Shown here: positions 1 through 7,347 of the stretch, in pieces | Numbering within the stretch: the first letter of the stretch is position 1 | How the letters are laid out: each line of letters begins with the position of its first letter | Assembly (NCBI GenBank): GCA_031422675.1 | Contig: JANPMG010000167.1 | Location: forward strand, 1 to 64,000 | DNA from: JAENVU01 sp031422675 | GTDB lineage: Bacteria > Actinomycetota > Acidimicrobiia > IMCC26256 > JAENVU01 | Direction: 5' to 3' | Length of the DNA: 64,000 bases | Notes under the pieces: generated by a model | The model's database searches: none | Seen by the model: only the letters and a program-made list of their open reading frames with translations | Told to the model about the DNA's origin: nothing | Program-made: the position numbers and the translations under genes

Positions 1-1119
1 CAGATCCGCGACTGTGCCGGCGGCTTCGGCGTCAAGTATCGGTTGCACGTGGCTGTACACGTCGAGCGTGATCGCGGTCGTCGCGTGACCGAGCCGCTCG
101 CTGACGACCTTCGGATGAACTCCCGCCGTCAGAGCAAGCGTCGCCCACGTGTGGCGAAGATCGTGCAACCGAATCCGCGGCACACCGGCGCGGCGAGCGG
201 CCGATTGGAACGTGCGCGTGAATCGGTCGGGGTGCAGCGGTCCACCGAGCTCGTCGCAGAAGACGAGGTCTTCGTCCTGCCAAGCGTCACCAGCGAGCAC
301 GCGCTCCTCGAGTTGACGCTTCCGATGCGCCCGCATCGCGACGACGGTCGCTGCGTCGAGCGACACTGCGCGGCGCGATCGCGGAGTCTTCGGCGCCGAC
401 CATCCCACCACGTCGTTCACGACGACCAACGACCGCTCGACCAACACGCGGCGCCCGTCGAGATCAGTCGACGACCATCGCAGTCCGAGTGCCTCTCCGC
501 GCCGCATCCCCGTCGTGATCAGGCACCGATACAACGCGCTCAACCGATCGTCGGTCACCGACGCGAGAAAGGTCCGGACATCATCAGCGGTCCACGTCGT
601 CAACTCCGGCCGAGTTACCGACGGCGGCTTCACCAGCGCGGCGACGTTGCGCGGGACGACGCCGTAGCGCTCCGCGTCGGCCAGCGATCGGCGCAACGCG
701 ATGTGAACGTTGCGGACCGACTTCGGCGAGAGCCCACCCCCGAACCGGTGACCGGTCTTCAACAGCGACGTGTAGAAGTCCTCAACGTCGAGGGGCCGAA
801 GATCTTGGAGCCGCTTCTTCCCGAGACGGTCCTTCACCCGGGTCAGACCCATCTTGTAGTCACGAAACGTCGAGGGTCGAACCTTCGGCTCCATCGCCGG
901 GAGCCAGCGGTCGATCCACTCGGCGACGGTCTGAGGGTCCGGCGAGATGTAGGTGCCGTCATTCATGGCGGTCAACGCGATCGACATCGCGTCCTCCGCC
1001 GCCTTGCGGGTGCGAAAGCCACCTTTGGTGCGCTGACGCCGGATGCCGGTGGCCGCGTCTCGGCCCGTATCCAGGACGTAGGTCCAGGTCCTTCCGCGCT
1101 TGTGAACGTGACCCCGCAT
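1..1119 (-). CDS. Tyrosine-type site-specific integrase, C-terminus cut by window edge
   Basis: This gene encodes a phage or genomic-island integrase that recombines att sites. The frame is open from an ATG at 1119 to base 1, giving 373 codons with no stop, so only the extreme C-terminus is missing. The N-terminus (about 1-45) looks like an arm-binding domain. A SAM-like core-binding region follows (about 60-160). The catalytic domain carries the first arginine in TGMRRGEALGLRW, then HDLRHTWATLAL, RLGHATT and the nucleophile tyrosine in LDVYSHV. It lies just downstream of the 3' end of tRNA-Leu on the same strand, the usual position for an integrase beside its attachment site. A TAACGT hexamer 7 nt before the ATG suggests a leaderless transcript. 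The family call is firm. Whether the element is intact cannot be seen. Confidence 0.93.
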   Translation of the reverse strand, partial: MRGHVHKRGRTWTYVLDTGRDAATGIRRQRTKGGFRTRKAAEDAMSIALTAMNDGTYISPDPQTVAEWIDRWLPAMEPKVRPSTFRDYKMGLTRVKDRLGKKRLQDLRPLDVEDFYTSLLKTGHRFGGGLSPKSVRNVHIALRRSLADAERYGVVPRNVAALVKPPSVTRPELTTWTADDVRTFLASVTDDRLSALYRCLITTGMRRGEALGLRWSSTDLDGRRVLVERSLVVVNDVVGWSAPKTPRSRRAVSLDAATVVAMRAHRKRQLEERVLAGDAWQDEDLVFCDELGGPLHPDRFTRTFQSAARRAGVPRIRLHDLRHTWATLALTAGVHPKVVSERLGHATTAITLDVYSHVQPILDAEAAGTVADL

Positions 1120-1126
1120 CTGGAGC

Positions 1127-1148
1127 ACGTTAGCAAAGCGTTAGCAAA
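1127..1148 (-). promoter_or_regulatory. Direct repeats and -10 element upstream of integrase
   Basis: Two copies of TTTGCTAACG (minus strand, 1148-1139 and 1137-1128) repeat with an 11-bp period, about one helical turn. The second copy overlaps a TAACGT -10-like hexamer (1132-1127) placed 7 nt before the integrase ATG. They could be an operator or integrase/excisionase arm sites. The repeats are seen directly; the role is inferred. Confidence 0.5.
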
Positions 1149-1214
1149 TCCGTTTTTGGCGGCGGCGGAGCTGCCAGGATCTGGCTGGTGGGATTCTATA
1201 AGTGCTGGTCAGCG

Positions 1215-1300
1215 TGCCCGGAGAGGGATTCGAACCCTCACGCTCCATTACGGAGCCGGCGGGTTTAAGCCGCCTGCGTCTGCCGTTCCGCCATCCGGGC
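1215..1300 (-). tRNA. tRNA-Leu (anticodon UAA)
   Basis: The minus strand folds as an 86-nt class II tRNA. The acceptor stem is GCCCGGA/TCCGGGC, the anticodon stem is GGCGG/CCGCC around loop CTTAAAC (anticodon TAA), there is a long variable arm, and the T-arm contains GGTTCGAATCC. No CCA is encoded. The integrase gene begins 95 bp beyond the 3' end, which makes this the probable attachment site of an integrated element. A TAGCCT hexamer at 1316-1311 is a likely -10. Confidence 0.96.
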
Positions 1301-1624
1301 GTGCGCGGCCAGGCTACGGCCCGGCGCCGACGCGCCGACGCCGACTGCGGTCAGGTCGATGTCGACCGGGTCCACCACCGCCCAGAGACGCGTCCGGATC
1401 GGGCCGGCCGCGATCGGATCGAGACGATTGGCCGCGACGATGCCCTCGATCATGTCGGCCGCCACATCGTGGACACACCGACCACGGAGCGCGATCGCAA
1501 CCATCACCGCGCCGTCTCCTGACCGCCGGATCGTGCGGGCGACGCCCGAGACCCGCGGCGGGCTCCGAAAGGCCGGCACGGCGAGCCCTGCTTCACGACT
1601 CTCGGCCGCCAAGAACCGGGCCAT
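1265..1624 (-). CDS. Hypothetical protein whose 3' end overlaps tRNA-Leu
   Basis: I do not recognise the family. From the ATG at 1624 it encodes 119 residues beginning MARFLAAESREAG, soluble and alanine/arginine-rich, with no signal peptide or membrane segment. Codon choice favours G/C at third positions as in neighbouring genes. In-frame upstream starts exist at 1660 and 1687, and none has a clear ribosome binding site. The last 11 codons lie inside tRNA-Leu, and the TAA stop is exactly the tRNA anticodon triplet. RNase P cleavage of a shared transcript would therefore remove its stop codon. It could be a real small gene or a chance open frame; I lean towards real. Confidence 0.45.
   Translation of the reverse strand: MARFLAAESREAGLAVPAFRSPPRVSGVARTIRRSGDGAVMVAIALRGRCVHDVAADMIEGIVAANRLDPIAAGPIRTRLWAVVDPVDIDLTAVGVGASAPGRSLAAHARMAERQTQAA
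1311..1316 (-). promoter_or_regulatory. Probable -10 element of tRNA-Leu
   Basis: TAGCCT on the minus strand ends 10 nt before the mature tRNA 5' end, fitting transcription that starts a few bases upstream of the tRNA. It lies inside the hypothetical coding frame 1265-1624. Confidence 0.45.
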
Positions 1625-1742
1625 CGTCGCAAATCTCGTCGCCGCCACTCCGTCCACCATCGGAGCATCGCACGAGGGTGCGACCATCTTCTCTGCTCGT
1701 CCGCTCCGTGGTCGGACCGCGCGTGCGAAGAACGAGCACTGG

Positions 1743-1811
1743 TGGCCCCGGAGCCACCCTCACGGTGGCTGCGGGGCCAGTGAACGAGCCAGAGAACGGG
1801 CCAGTGAACGG
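1743..1811 (+). promoter_or_regulatory. Strong hairpin followed by three 12-bp direct repeats
   Basis: TGGCCCCG-G-AGCCACC (1743-1758) pairs with GGTGGCT-G-CGGGGCCA (1764-1779) around the loop CTCAC: 15 base pairs with one G-G mismatch. Three tandem 12-mers follow: GCCAGTGAACGA, GCCAGAGAACGG and GCCAGTGAACGG (1776-1811). The region lies 30-100 bp before the MATE transporter and upstream of the divergent hypothetical gene. It may be a regulator-binding site or structured leader. Its function is not known. Confidence 0.5.
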
Positions 1812-1843
1812 GGGGCGACGGAAGATGCCACCGGAAACCGCCC

Positions 1844-3196
1844 GTGAGAGAGTGCAGCGTGGGGACGACGGCGCGGTGGCGCAGTGGGCATGATCGGGAG
1901 ATCGTCCGCCTCGCGGTGCCGGCGTTCGGTGCGCTCATCGCAGAGCCGTTGTATCTGCTGGTCGACACGGCGATCGTCGGTCACCTCGGGACCCGGCAAC
2001 TGGGCGGCATTGCGATCGCGTCGATCGTGCTCACTGCGGTCTTCGGCATCTTCAATTTTCTCGCGTACAGCACCACCGGCACGGTGGCGCGCCGCATCGG
2101 CGGTGAGGATGCTCGCGCCGCGGCCGAACACGGAGTCGACGGCGTGTGGCTCGCCGCCGCGCTCGGCGTCGGGCTGAGCATCGTCGGCCTCGCGACGGTG
2201 CCCACGGTCATCGACGTGATGGGTGCATCGAACGCAGTCCGTCCCTTCGCCACGGAGTACCTGAGCATCTCGCTGCTCGGCGCACCGTTCGTCCTCGTGG
2301 CCCTCGCCAGCGCCGGATATCTCCGGGGCCTGCAGGACACGCGGACCACGCTCGCCATCGCCATCGGCGCGAACGTCGTGAACCTCGGCTTGGAACTCAT
2401 CTTCGTGTACGGCCTCGGCGCAGGGATCGCCGGCTCCGCATGGGGCACGGTGATCGCCCAGGTTGGGAGCGCAGGCGCCTTCATCGGCATCGTGGTGCGG
2501 CGGGCCCGACACGCCGGCGCGCGCCTGACCCCCCGCCGCGCCGGGGTTCGCGCGAGCGCCGTCGTCGGCAGCCAGCTCATGGTGCGGACCGGATCGCTGC
2601 TCGCCGCGCTCCTCCTCACCACTGCACTCGCGGCGCGTATCTCAAACGTCGCGCTCGCGGCGCACCAGATTGCGTTCCAGATCTGGACGTTCCTCGCCCT
2701 TGCGCTCGACGCCATCGCCATCGCCGGCCAGGCGCTCGTCGGCCGGTACCTCGGCGCGGGCGACCCCGCGAACGCGCGCTCGGTGTCGCGCCGGATGCTC
2801 GAGCTCGGAATCGCGTCCGGAGTGGTGCTCGGGGCCCTCGTGATCGCGACGCGGCCGTGGTTGGCGGGCGCGTTCACCGACGGCGCCGCGGTCCGCGCCC
2901 AGGCCGAGCAAATCCTCTGGTTCGTGGCCGGTCTCCAACCGTTGGCCGCGGCCGTGTTCGTCTTCGACGGGATCCTGATCGGTGCCGGCGACGCGAAGTA
3001 TCTGGCCGGCGCAATGCTGGGCGCCTCGGTGATCTACGGCGTGCTGCTCGGCGTGCTCGTGTTCAACGATCTCACGCTCGGCTGGGTGTGGGCGGCGTTC
3101 ACGGTCTGGATCGCGGCTCGGTGGTACGGCCTCTACCGGCGGTTCCGTACCGATCGCTGGGTGGTCACCGGTGCGATGGCGCCGGGACCGACGTGA
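1844..3196 (+). CDS. MATE family efflux transporter (DinF-like)
   Basis: This is a cation-coupled multidrug exporter of the MATE family, of about 450 residues with roughly twelve hydrophobic segments in two related halves. The N-terminal helix contains LAVPAFGALIAEPLYLLVDTA and VGHLGT, typical of DinF-type MATE proteins. A matching second-half motif appears near residue 290 (FLALALDAIAIAGQALVGRY). The start is uncertain: codon 1 at 1844 gives an unusual charged leader, and an in-frame GTG at 1859 would shorten it by five residues. Three 12-bp repeats and a hairpin lie just upstream. The substrate cannot be deduced. The next gene follows on the same strand. Confidence 0.92.
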   Translation: MRECSVGTTARWRSGHDREIVRLAVPAFGALIAEPLYLLVDTAIVGHLGTRQLGGIAIASIVLTAVFGIFNFLAYSTTGTVARRIGGEDARAAAEHGVDGVWLAAALGVGLSIVGLATVPTVIDVMGASNAVRPFATEYLSISLLGAPFVLVALASAGYLRGLQDTRTTLAIAIGANVVNLGLELIFVYGLGAGIAGSAWGTVIAQVGSAGAFIGIVVRRARHAGARLTPRRAGVRASAVVGSQLMVRTGSLLAALLLTTALAARISNVALAAHQIAFQIWTFLALALDAIAIAGQALVGRYLGAGDPANARSVSRRMLELGIASGVVLGALVIATRPWLAGAFTDGAAVRAQAEQILWFVAGLQPLAAAVFVFDGILIGAGDAKYLAGAMLGASVIYGVLLGVLVFNDLTLGWVWAAFTVWIAARWYGLYRRFRTDRWVVTGAMAPGPT

Positions 3197-3317
3197 TGAA
3201 CTAGACGACCACGGAGCGCGACCGGTCTCGGGTCGAGTTGCATCCCCCGCCATTCCGCGGTTTCCTTCCGGGGTGGCCCCACCGTCCGACGACCGCACGA
3301 AGCACTCCGGAGCCCAC

Positions 3318-4265
3318 GTGATCGATCCCCCCGAGTCCCGCGACCGACCCGCGCCGAAGGTCACGACGTCCGAACCGGTCGTCGATCTCGCCGAACTCGG
3401 CGGGCAGGTCGCGCGGGGAGTGGCGCTCGTGCGCACGCCGCCGCCGGAACGGCTCGATCTGGAACCGGCCGAATCGGACATCCGCCGGGGCGATGTGGAC
3501 CCGTACGGACGCAGCGAACATATGCGTGAGATCGTGCGCCGGCTCTACGACCCGATGTACCGGTACTGGTTCCGCACCGAATGGGAAGGGCTCGAGCACA
3601 TTCCTCGCGACGGTGGCGCGCTCCTCGTCGCCAACCATGCCGGGGCCATTCCGGCCGACGCGCCCGCGATCATGCACGGGATCGAAACCGAGCTTCACCG
3701 CCCCGTGTACGGCCTGGCCGAGAACCTGTTCCGCGCGATCCCGTTCCTCGGCACGATGTGGTCTCGCGTCGGCGGCGTGGCGGCCCACCCGGACAACGCG
3801 TATCGCCTCCTGAAGGACGACCGCCAGCTCGTGCTCGTATTCCCCGAGGGCACCAAGGGCACCGGCAAGACCTACCGGGACCGTTACAAGCTGCATCGGT
3901 TCGGGCGCGCCGGGTTCATCGAGATCGCGATGCGTTCGGGCGTGCCGGTCATACCGATCGCGGTCATCGGGAACGAAGAGGCGATGCCGATTCTGTTCAA
4001 GAGTCGTCGCCTCGCCGCGCTCACCGGACTTCCGTACTTCCCGATCACCGCGAACATGCTCGCGCTCGGACCCCTCGGCGCCGCGATCTACTTCCCGTCG
4101 AAGTTCCGCATCCGCGTCTTGCCCCCCGTGCATTTCGGAGTGACCCCGGATCAGGAGCGATACCCGCGTGCACAGGTGATGGCCGAGTCCGATCGCATTC
4201 GCGACACCATCCAAGACGCGCTCTACGACATGCTGCGGACCCGCCGCAGCGTCTGGTTCGGGTAG
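3318..4265 (+). CDS. Lysophospholipid acyltransferase family protein (PlsC-like)
   Basis: This is a membrane-associated acyltransferase of the 1-acylglycerol-3-phosphate acyltransferase superfamily, about 315 residues. The catalytic block is NHAGAIPADAP, where the aspartate falls six residues after His, as in a diverged actinobacterial branch. FPEGTKG is the substrate-binding motif. I chose GTG 3318, preceded by a GGAG. The frame is open back to 3171, but the upstream part looks non-coding and overlaps the MATE stop. It is followed after 9 bp by a sugar-epimerase-like gene. Mycobacteria carry the same acyltransferase/epimerase pair (Rv0502-Rv0501 type), which supports a joint role in envelope lipid metabolism. 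Confidence 0.88.
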   Translation: MIDPPESRDRPAPKVTTSEPVVDLAELGGQVARGVALVRTPPPERLDLEPAESDIRRGDVDPYGRSEHMREIVRRLYDPMYRYWFRTEWEGLEHIPRDGGALLVANHAGAIPADAPAIMHGIETELHRPVYGLAENLFRAIPFLGTMWSRVGGVAAHPDNAYRLLKDDRQLVLVFPEGTKGTGKTYRDRYKLHRFGRAGFIEIAMRSGVPVIPIAVIGNEEAMPILFKSRRLAALTGLPYFPITANMLALGPLGAAIYFPSKFRIRVLPPVHFGVTPDQERYPRAQVMAESDRIRDTIQDALYDMLRTRRSVWFG

Positions 4266-4274
4266 GTCAGACCG

Positions 4275-5312
4275 ATGCGCATCCTCGTCACCGGTCTCGG
4301 CACTTTCTGGGGCAGCCACCTCGCCCAACAACTCGAAAAGCTGCCCGAAGTGGAGATGATCGTCGGTCTCGACACGGAGGAGCCGCGCCTGCCCCTCGAA
4401 CGCACCGAGTTCGTGAAGGCCGACTCGAACTACTCGATCCTGGACCGGATCGTGCGCGCCACGCAGGTGGACACGATCCTGCACACCCATCTCATCGTGG
4501 ACTCCACCGAGCTGCCGGGCCGGGCGCTCCACGAGATCAACGTGATCGGCACGATGAACCTGCTCGCCGCGGCGGGCACGGCCGGCAGTCCGGTCCGCAA
4601 GGTCATCGTGAAGAGTTCCACCCTCACCTACGGCGCGCATTACAAGGACCCGTACTTCTTCCGCGAGTCGATGACCCGTTCGGGACCGCCGCGCACGCGC
4701 GTCGAACGATCATTGCTCGAAGCCGCGTCGTTCGTACGGGATTTCGCGATCGACAACCCGCACGTCATCGTGACCAAGTTGCGATTCACGAACGTGCTCG
4801 GCGACGACGTGACCACGCCGTTCTCGAAGGCGCTGCGACTCCCCCTCGCGCCGGAGATTCTCGGCTTCGATCCCCGACTCCAGTTCACGCACGAGACCGA
4901 CGTGACCGGCGCCATGGTGTTCGCCACCCGCACGAACGTCCCGGGAGTCTTTAACATCGCGGGCGACGGCACGATCCCGTGGAGTGAGGTCTGTGCGATC
5001 GTCGGACGGCGGCGGATCCCGCTGCCGCCGGTGCTCACCCAGTGGGCGGCCGAGCCGCTGCGCATGGCCCGCATCCTCGATCTGCCCCCTGAAGTGCTCA
5101 GCTTGTTGCGCTACGGCCGTGCGGTCGACAACAGCCCGTTCAAACGCAGCGGGTTCCGGTACCGCTATTCCACGGCCGGCACCGTCGATGCATTCGCTCG
5201 CAGCTTGCGGCTCGAGAACGCGGTCGGCAGCAACCGACCCTCCTACCGGTACCAAGGCGACGTCGAGACGTTCTTCCGTCACTCCCCCGCCGTCGTCCGA
5301 GACCAGAGCTGA
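4275..5312 (+). CDS. NAD-dependent epimerase/dehydratase (GalE2-like extended SDR)
   Basis: This is an extended short-chain dehydrogenase with 345 residues. The Rossmann motif is TGLGTFWG at the N-terminus, a variant of TGxxGxxG. The canonical YxxxK is not obvious: the segment STLTYGAHYKDPYFF carries tyrosines where the catalytic residue is expected. It resembles the actinobacterial Rv0501 (GalE2) group more than true UDP-galactose epimerases, so the substrate is uncertain. It forms an operon with the acyltransferase 9 bp upstream and the enoyl-CoA hydratase 3 bp downstream. A glyco- or lipid-envelope role is inferred from the neighbours. Confidence 0.85.
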   Translation: MRILVTGLGTFWGSHLAQQLEKLPEVEMIVGLDTEEPRLPLERTEFVKADSNYSILDRIVRATQVDTILHTHLIVDSTELPGRALHEINVIGTMNLLAAAGTAGSPVRKVIVKSSTLTYGAHYKDPYFFRESMTRSGPPRTRVERSLLEAASFVRDFAIDNPHVIVTKLRFTNVLGDDVTTPFSKALRLPLAPEILGFDPRLQFTHETDVTGAMVFATRTNVPGVFNIAGDGTIPWSEVCAIVGRRRIPLPPVLTQWAAEPLRMARILDLPPEVLSLLRYGRAVDNSPFKRSGFRYRYSTAGTVDAFARSLRLENAVGSNRPSYRYQGDVETFFRHSPAVVRDQS

Positions 5313-5315
5313 TCG

Positions 5316-6056
5316 ATGCCGCTGCACGTTGCCCGCCGCGGTCGAGTCGCGCTCCTCACGCTCGACGATCCCGAGAAGCGCAACGCGCTGACGCCACCGC
5401 TCGTCGCCGAGATCCTCGCCGCGATGGACGAGATCGATGCCGACCCCGACGTCGGTGCCGTCGTCGTCACCGGTGCGGCACCCGCGTTCTGTTCGGGAGC
5501 CGACGTCGCCGCACTGAAGGCGATGGCCGACGGGACCGAGGAGCCGGCCGACGTCCGGGACATCTACTCCGGTTTCCTGCGCATTCTCGACTCACCGCTC
5601 CCCACGATCGCGGCGGTCAACGGCCCCGCGGTCGGAGCCGGCGCCAACCTGGCGTTGGCGTGCGACCTACGGATCGCCGGCACGAGTGCGATGTTCGACG
5701 CGCGCTTCCTGCGCATCGGCATTCACCCCGGTGGTGGTCACACGTGGTTGCTGGACCGAGCGGTCGGTCCCCAGACCGCGGCGGCAATGAACCTCTTCGG
5801 CGAGCGCGTCGACGGCACCCGCGCCGCCGAGATCGGACTCGCATGGGAATGCGTGGCCGACGACGAACTCGTGGCGCGAGCCATCACCCTCGCGACCCGC
5901 GCCGCCGAAGTCCCGCGCGAACTCTCCACCCGCACCAAGGCGACCCTGCGCCACACCGCGGCACTCGCCGATCACGACCCGGCGATGCGGTTTGAGTTGG
6001 AACACCAGGTCTGGTCGTTCCAACAGGCCTTCGGCCCCACCGCGCCGAGTCGATGA
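5316..6056 (+). CDS. Enoyl-CoA hydratase/isomerase family protein
   Basis: This crotonase-fold protein of 246 residues would act on acyl-CoA thioesters, possibly in beta-oxidation. The oxyanion-hole segments are APAFCSGADVAAL and NGPAVGAGANLALACDL. The acidic catalytic residues of classical hydratases are not clear: the second site reads GIHPGGGHTWLL, with no glutamate in the usual place. It may be an isomerase or another crotonase reaction. The ATG follows the upstream stop by only 3 bp, so it is co-transcribed with the acyltransferase and epimerase. Confidence 0.9.
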   Translation: MPLHVARRGRVALLTLDDPEKRNALTPPLVAEILAAMDEIDADPDVGAVVVTGAAPAFCSGADVAALKAMADGTEEPADVRDIYSGFLRILDSPLPTIAAVNGPAVGAGANLALACDLRIAGTSAMFDARFLRIGIHPGGGHTWLLDRAVGPQTAAAMNLFGERVDGTRAAEIGLAWECVADDELVARAITLATRAAEVPRELSTRTKATLRHTAALADHDPAMRFELEHQVWSFQQAFGPTAPSR

Positions 6057-6089
6057 GTCATCCGTGAGGGGTCACGGTGCACAGCGTCG

Positions 6090-6722
6090 GTGGCTCCGAT
6101 GAGCATGGACGGTGGTGACGAACCACTCGAGGCGATCGTGGTGGAGACGCGTCGCGCCAATCCGGTGACCACAATCGTCGCATGGGCCTGTGTCGCGCTG
6201 GTCCTCGTCTTCGTGGGTTCGTGGATCTGGACCCGGTGGATCAACCCGTCGGCCGGTGGGACCATCGATCGGTACATCAGCGGCAAGGCGGCGTTCACCT
6301 TCGAGGATCCGAACGACCAGTTCGGCGTGACCATGCCCAGCCCCTGGCGTCGCACCGCCACCCCCCACTCGCTCGGGACGGTGGTCAACGTCACGAGCGA
6401 ACCCAGTCCGGAGTACTCGTTCTCGGTGACCAAGACGCCGGAGCCGGTCAGCGCGCTGGACTCCTTCGCCTCGTCGCTCAACCAGGTCGCCGGCCAACTC
6501 GCCGCGCAAGAGGGCGCAGAGATCGTCACGCAGTCGCCGCCGATCCCGATCCAAGATGTCGCGGTCAAGGAAGTGCTCTACCGCAAGGGCGACAGCTATT
6601 GGCGGGCGCGCATCGAACTACTGAAGGACCGGCTCTACACCGTGATCGCGAAGACACCGAACGACGACGACACCGTATTCAAGCACTTCGTCACATCGTT
6701 CCGGATCCTCGGTCCTCGCTGA
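6090..6722 (+). CDS. Hypothetical single-pass membrane protein
   Basis: I do not recognise the family. The protein has about 30 cytoplasmic residues, one transmembrane helix (TIVAWACVALVLVFVGSWIW) and an extracytoplasmic domain of about 150 residues. That domain resembles the small alpha/beta domains that read like fatty-acid or lipid binding folds, with several beta-type stretches near GVTMPSPW and LYTVIAKTP. Starts at GTG 6090, ATG 6099 or ATG 6105 are all possible. The gene ends 32 bp inside the convergent acetyltransferase gene. It may belong to the preceding operon after a 33-bp gap. Confidence 0.75.
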   Translation: MAPMSMDGGDEPLEAIVVETRRANPVTTIVAWACVALVLVFVGSWIWTRWINPSAGGTIDRYISGKAAFTFEDPNDQFGVTMPSPWRRTATPHSLGTVVNVTSEPSPEYSFSVTKTPEPVSALDSFASSLNQVAGQLAAQEGAEIVTQSPPIPIQDVAVKEVLYRKGDSYWRARIELLKDRLYTVIAKTPNDDDTVFKHFVTSFRILGPR

Positions 6723-7347
6723 CCGCTCGCCTCGTGGGCGCGTCAGTGAACGCGAGGATCTCGTCGCGCCGGTCCCGCCACTCCTCGACGGTGATGGCGT
6801 AGCGCACGTGGTCTTCGTACACGCCGTCGATCTGTAGGAATCGCAACGACGTGCCCTCTTCGCGCAGCCCGAGCTTCTCGGCGACGCGCCGACTCGCCGT
6901 ATTGCGGGGCACGATCGCCGCTTCCATGCGGTGCAACGCGAGCTCGTCGAATCCGTATCGGAGAATGAGGCCGACCCCCTCGGGGACGTAGCCGTGGCCG
7001 GCGTGGCGCGCGTCCACCCAGTAGCCGATCGACGCGGACTGGAACGGACCGCGCTGCACGGTGCCAAGGCTCACCTCGCCGATGAAGCGCTCCGAATCGG
7101 CGAGGAACAACCCGAATCCGTACGCGTTGTCGAACTGTCGTTGACGGTCCCACGCACCACAGCGGCCGCGGAAGGCCTCCGCGTCGGCCACCGGATCGGG
7201 CGCACCGGGCTCGGGCGCGGGCTCCCAGGGTTCGAGCCAGGTTCGGCTCGCCACGCGCACGTCCCGCCACTCGGAATAGTCCTGAAACCGGAGCGGACGG
7301 AGGAGCACTCGGGTGCCCTCGATGCGGGGTCCGTGGTGGCGCTTCAC
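6691..7347 (-). CDS. GNAT family N-acetyltransferase (RimJ/RimL type)
   Basis: This acetyl-CoA-dependent acetyltransferase of 218 residues opens with GPRIEGTRVLLRPLRFQDYSEW, a typical RimJ/RimL N-terminus, and has the acetyl-CoA loop region around GYWVDARHAGHGYVPEG and the C-terminal NTASRRVAEKLGLREEG. It probably acetylates a protein N-terminus or a small amine; the substrate is unknown. The GTG start at 7347 overlaps the stop of the upstream acyl-CoA synthetase by 4 bp (GTGA), indicating translational coupling. This pairing suggests a link to acetyl-CoA supply, but that is inference. Confidence 0.9.
   Translation of the reverse strand: MKRHHGPRIEGTRVLLRPLRFQDYSEWRDVRVASRTWLEPWEPAPEPGAPDPVADAEAFRGRCGAWDRQRQFDNAYGFGLFLADSERFIGEVSLGTVQRGPFQSASIGYWVDARHAGHGYVPEGVGLILRYGFDELALHRMEAAIVPRNTASRRVAEKLGLREEGTSLRFLQIDGVYEDHVRYAITVEEWRDRRDEILAFTDAPTRRAVSEDRGSGTM

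Noticed and set aside
43..1893. Long plus-strand open frame of about 616 codons over the integrase and tRNA
   Set aside because: It is antisense to the integrase, whose catalytic motifs are intact on the minus strand; the plus frame is Arg/Pro-rich without family features.
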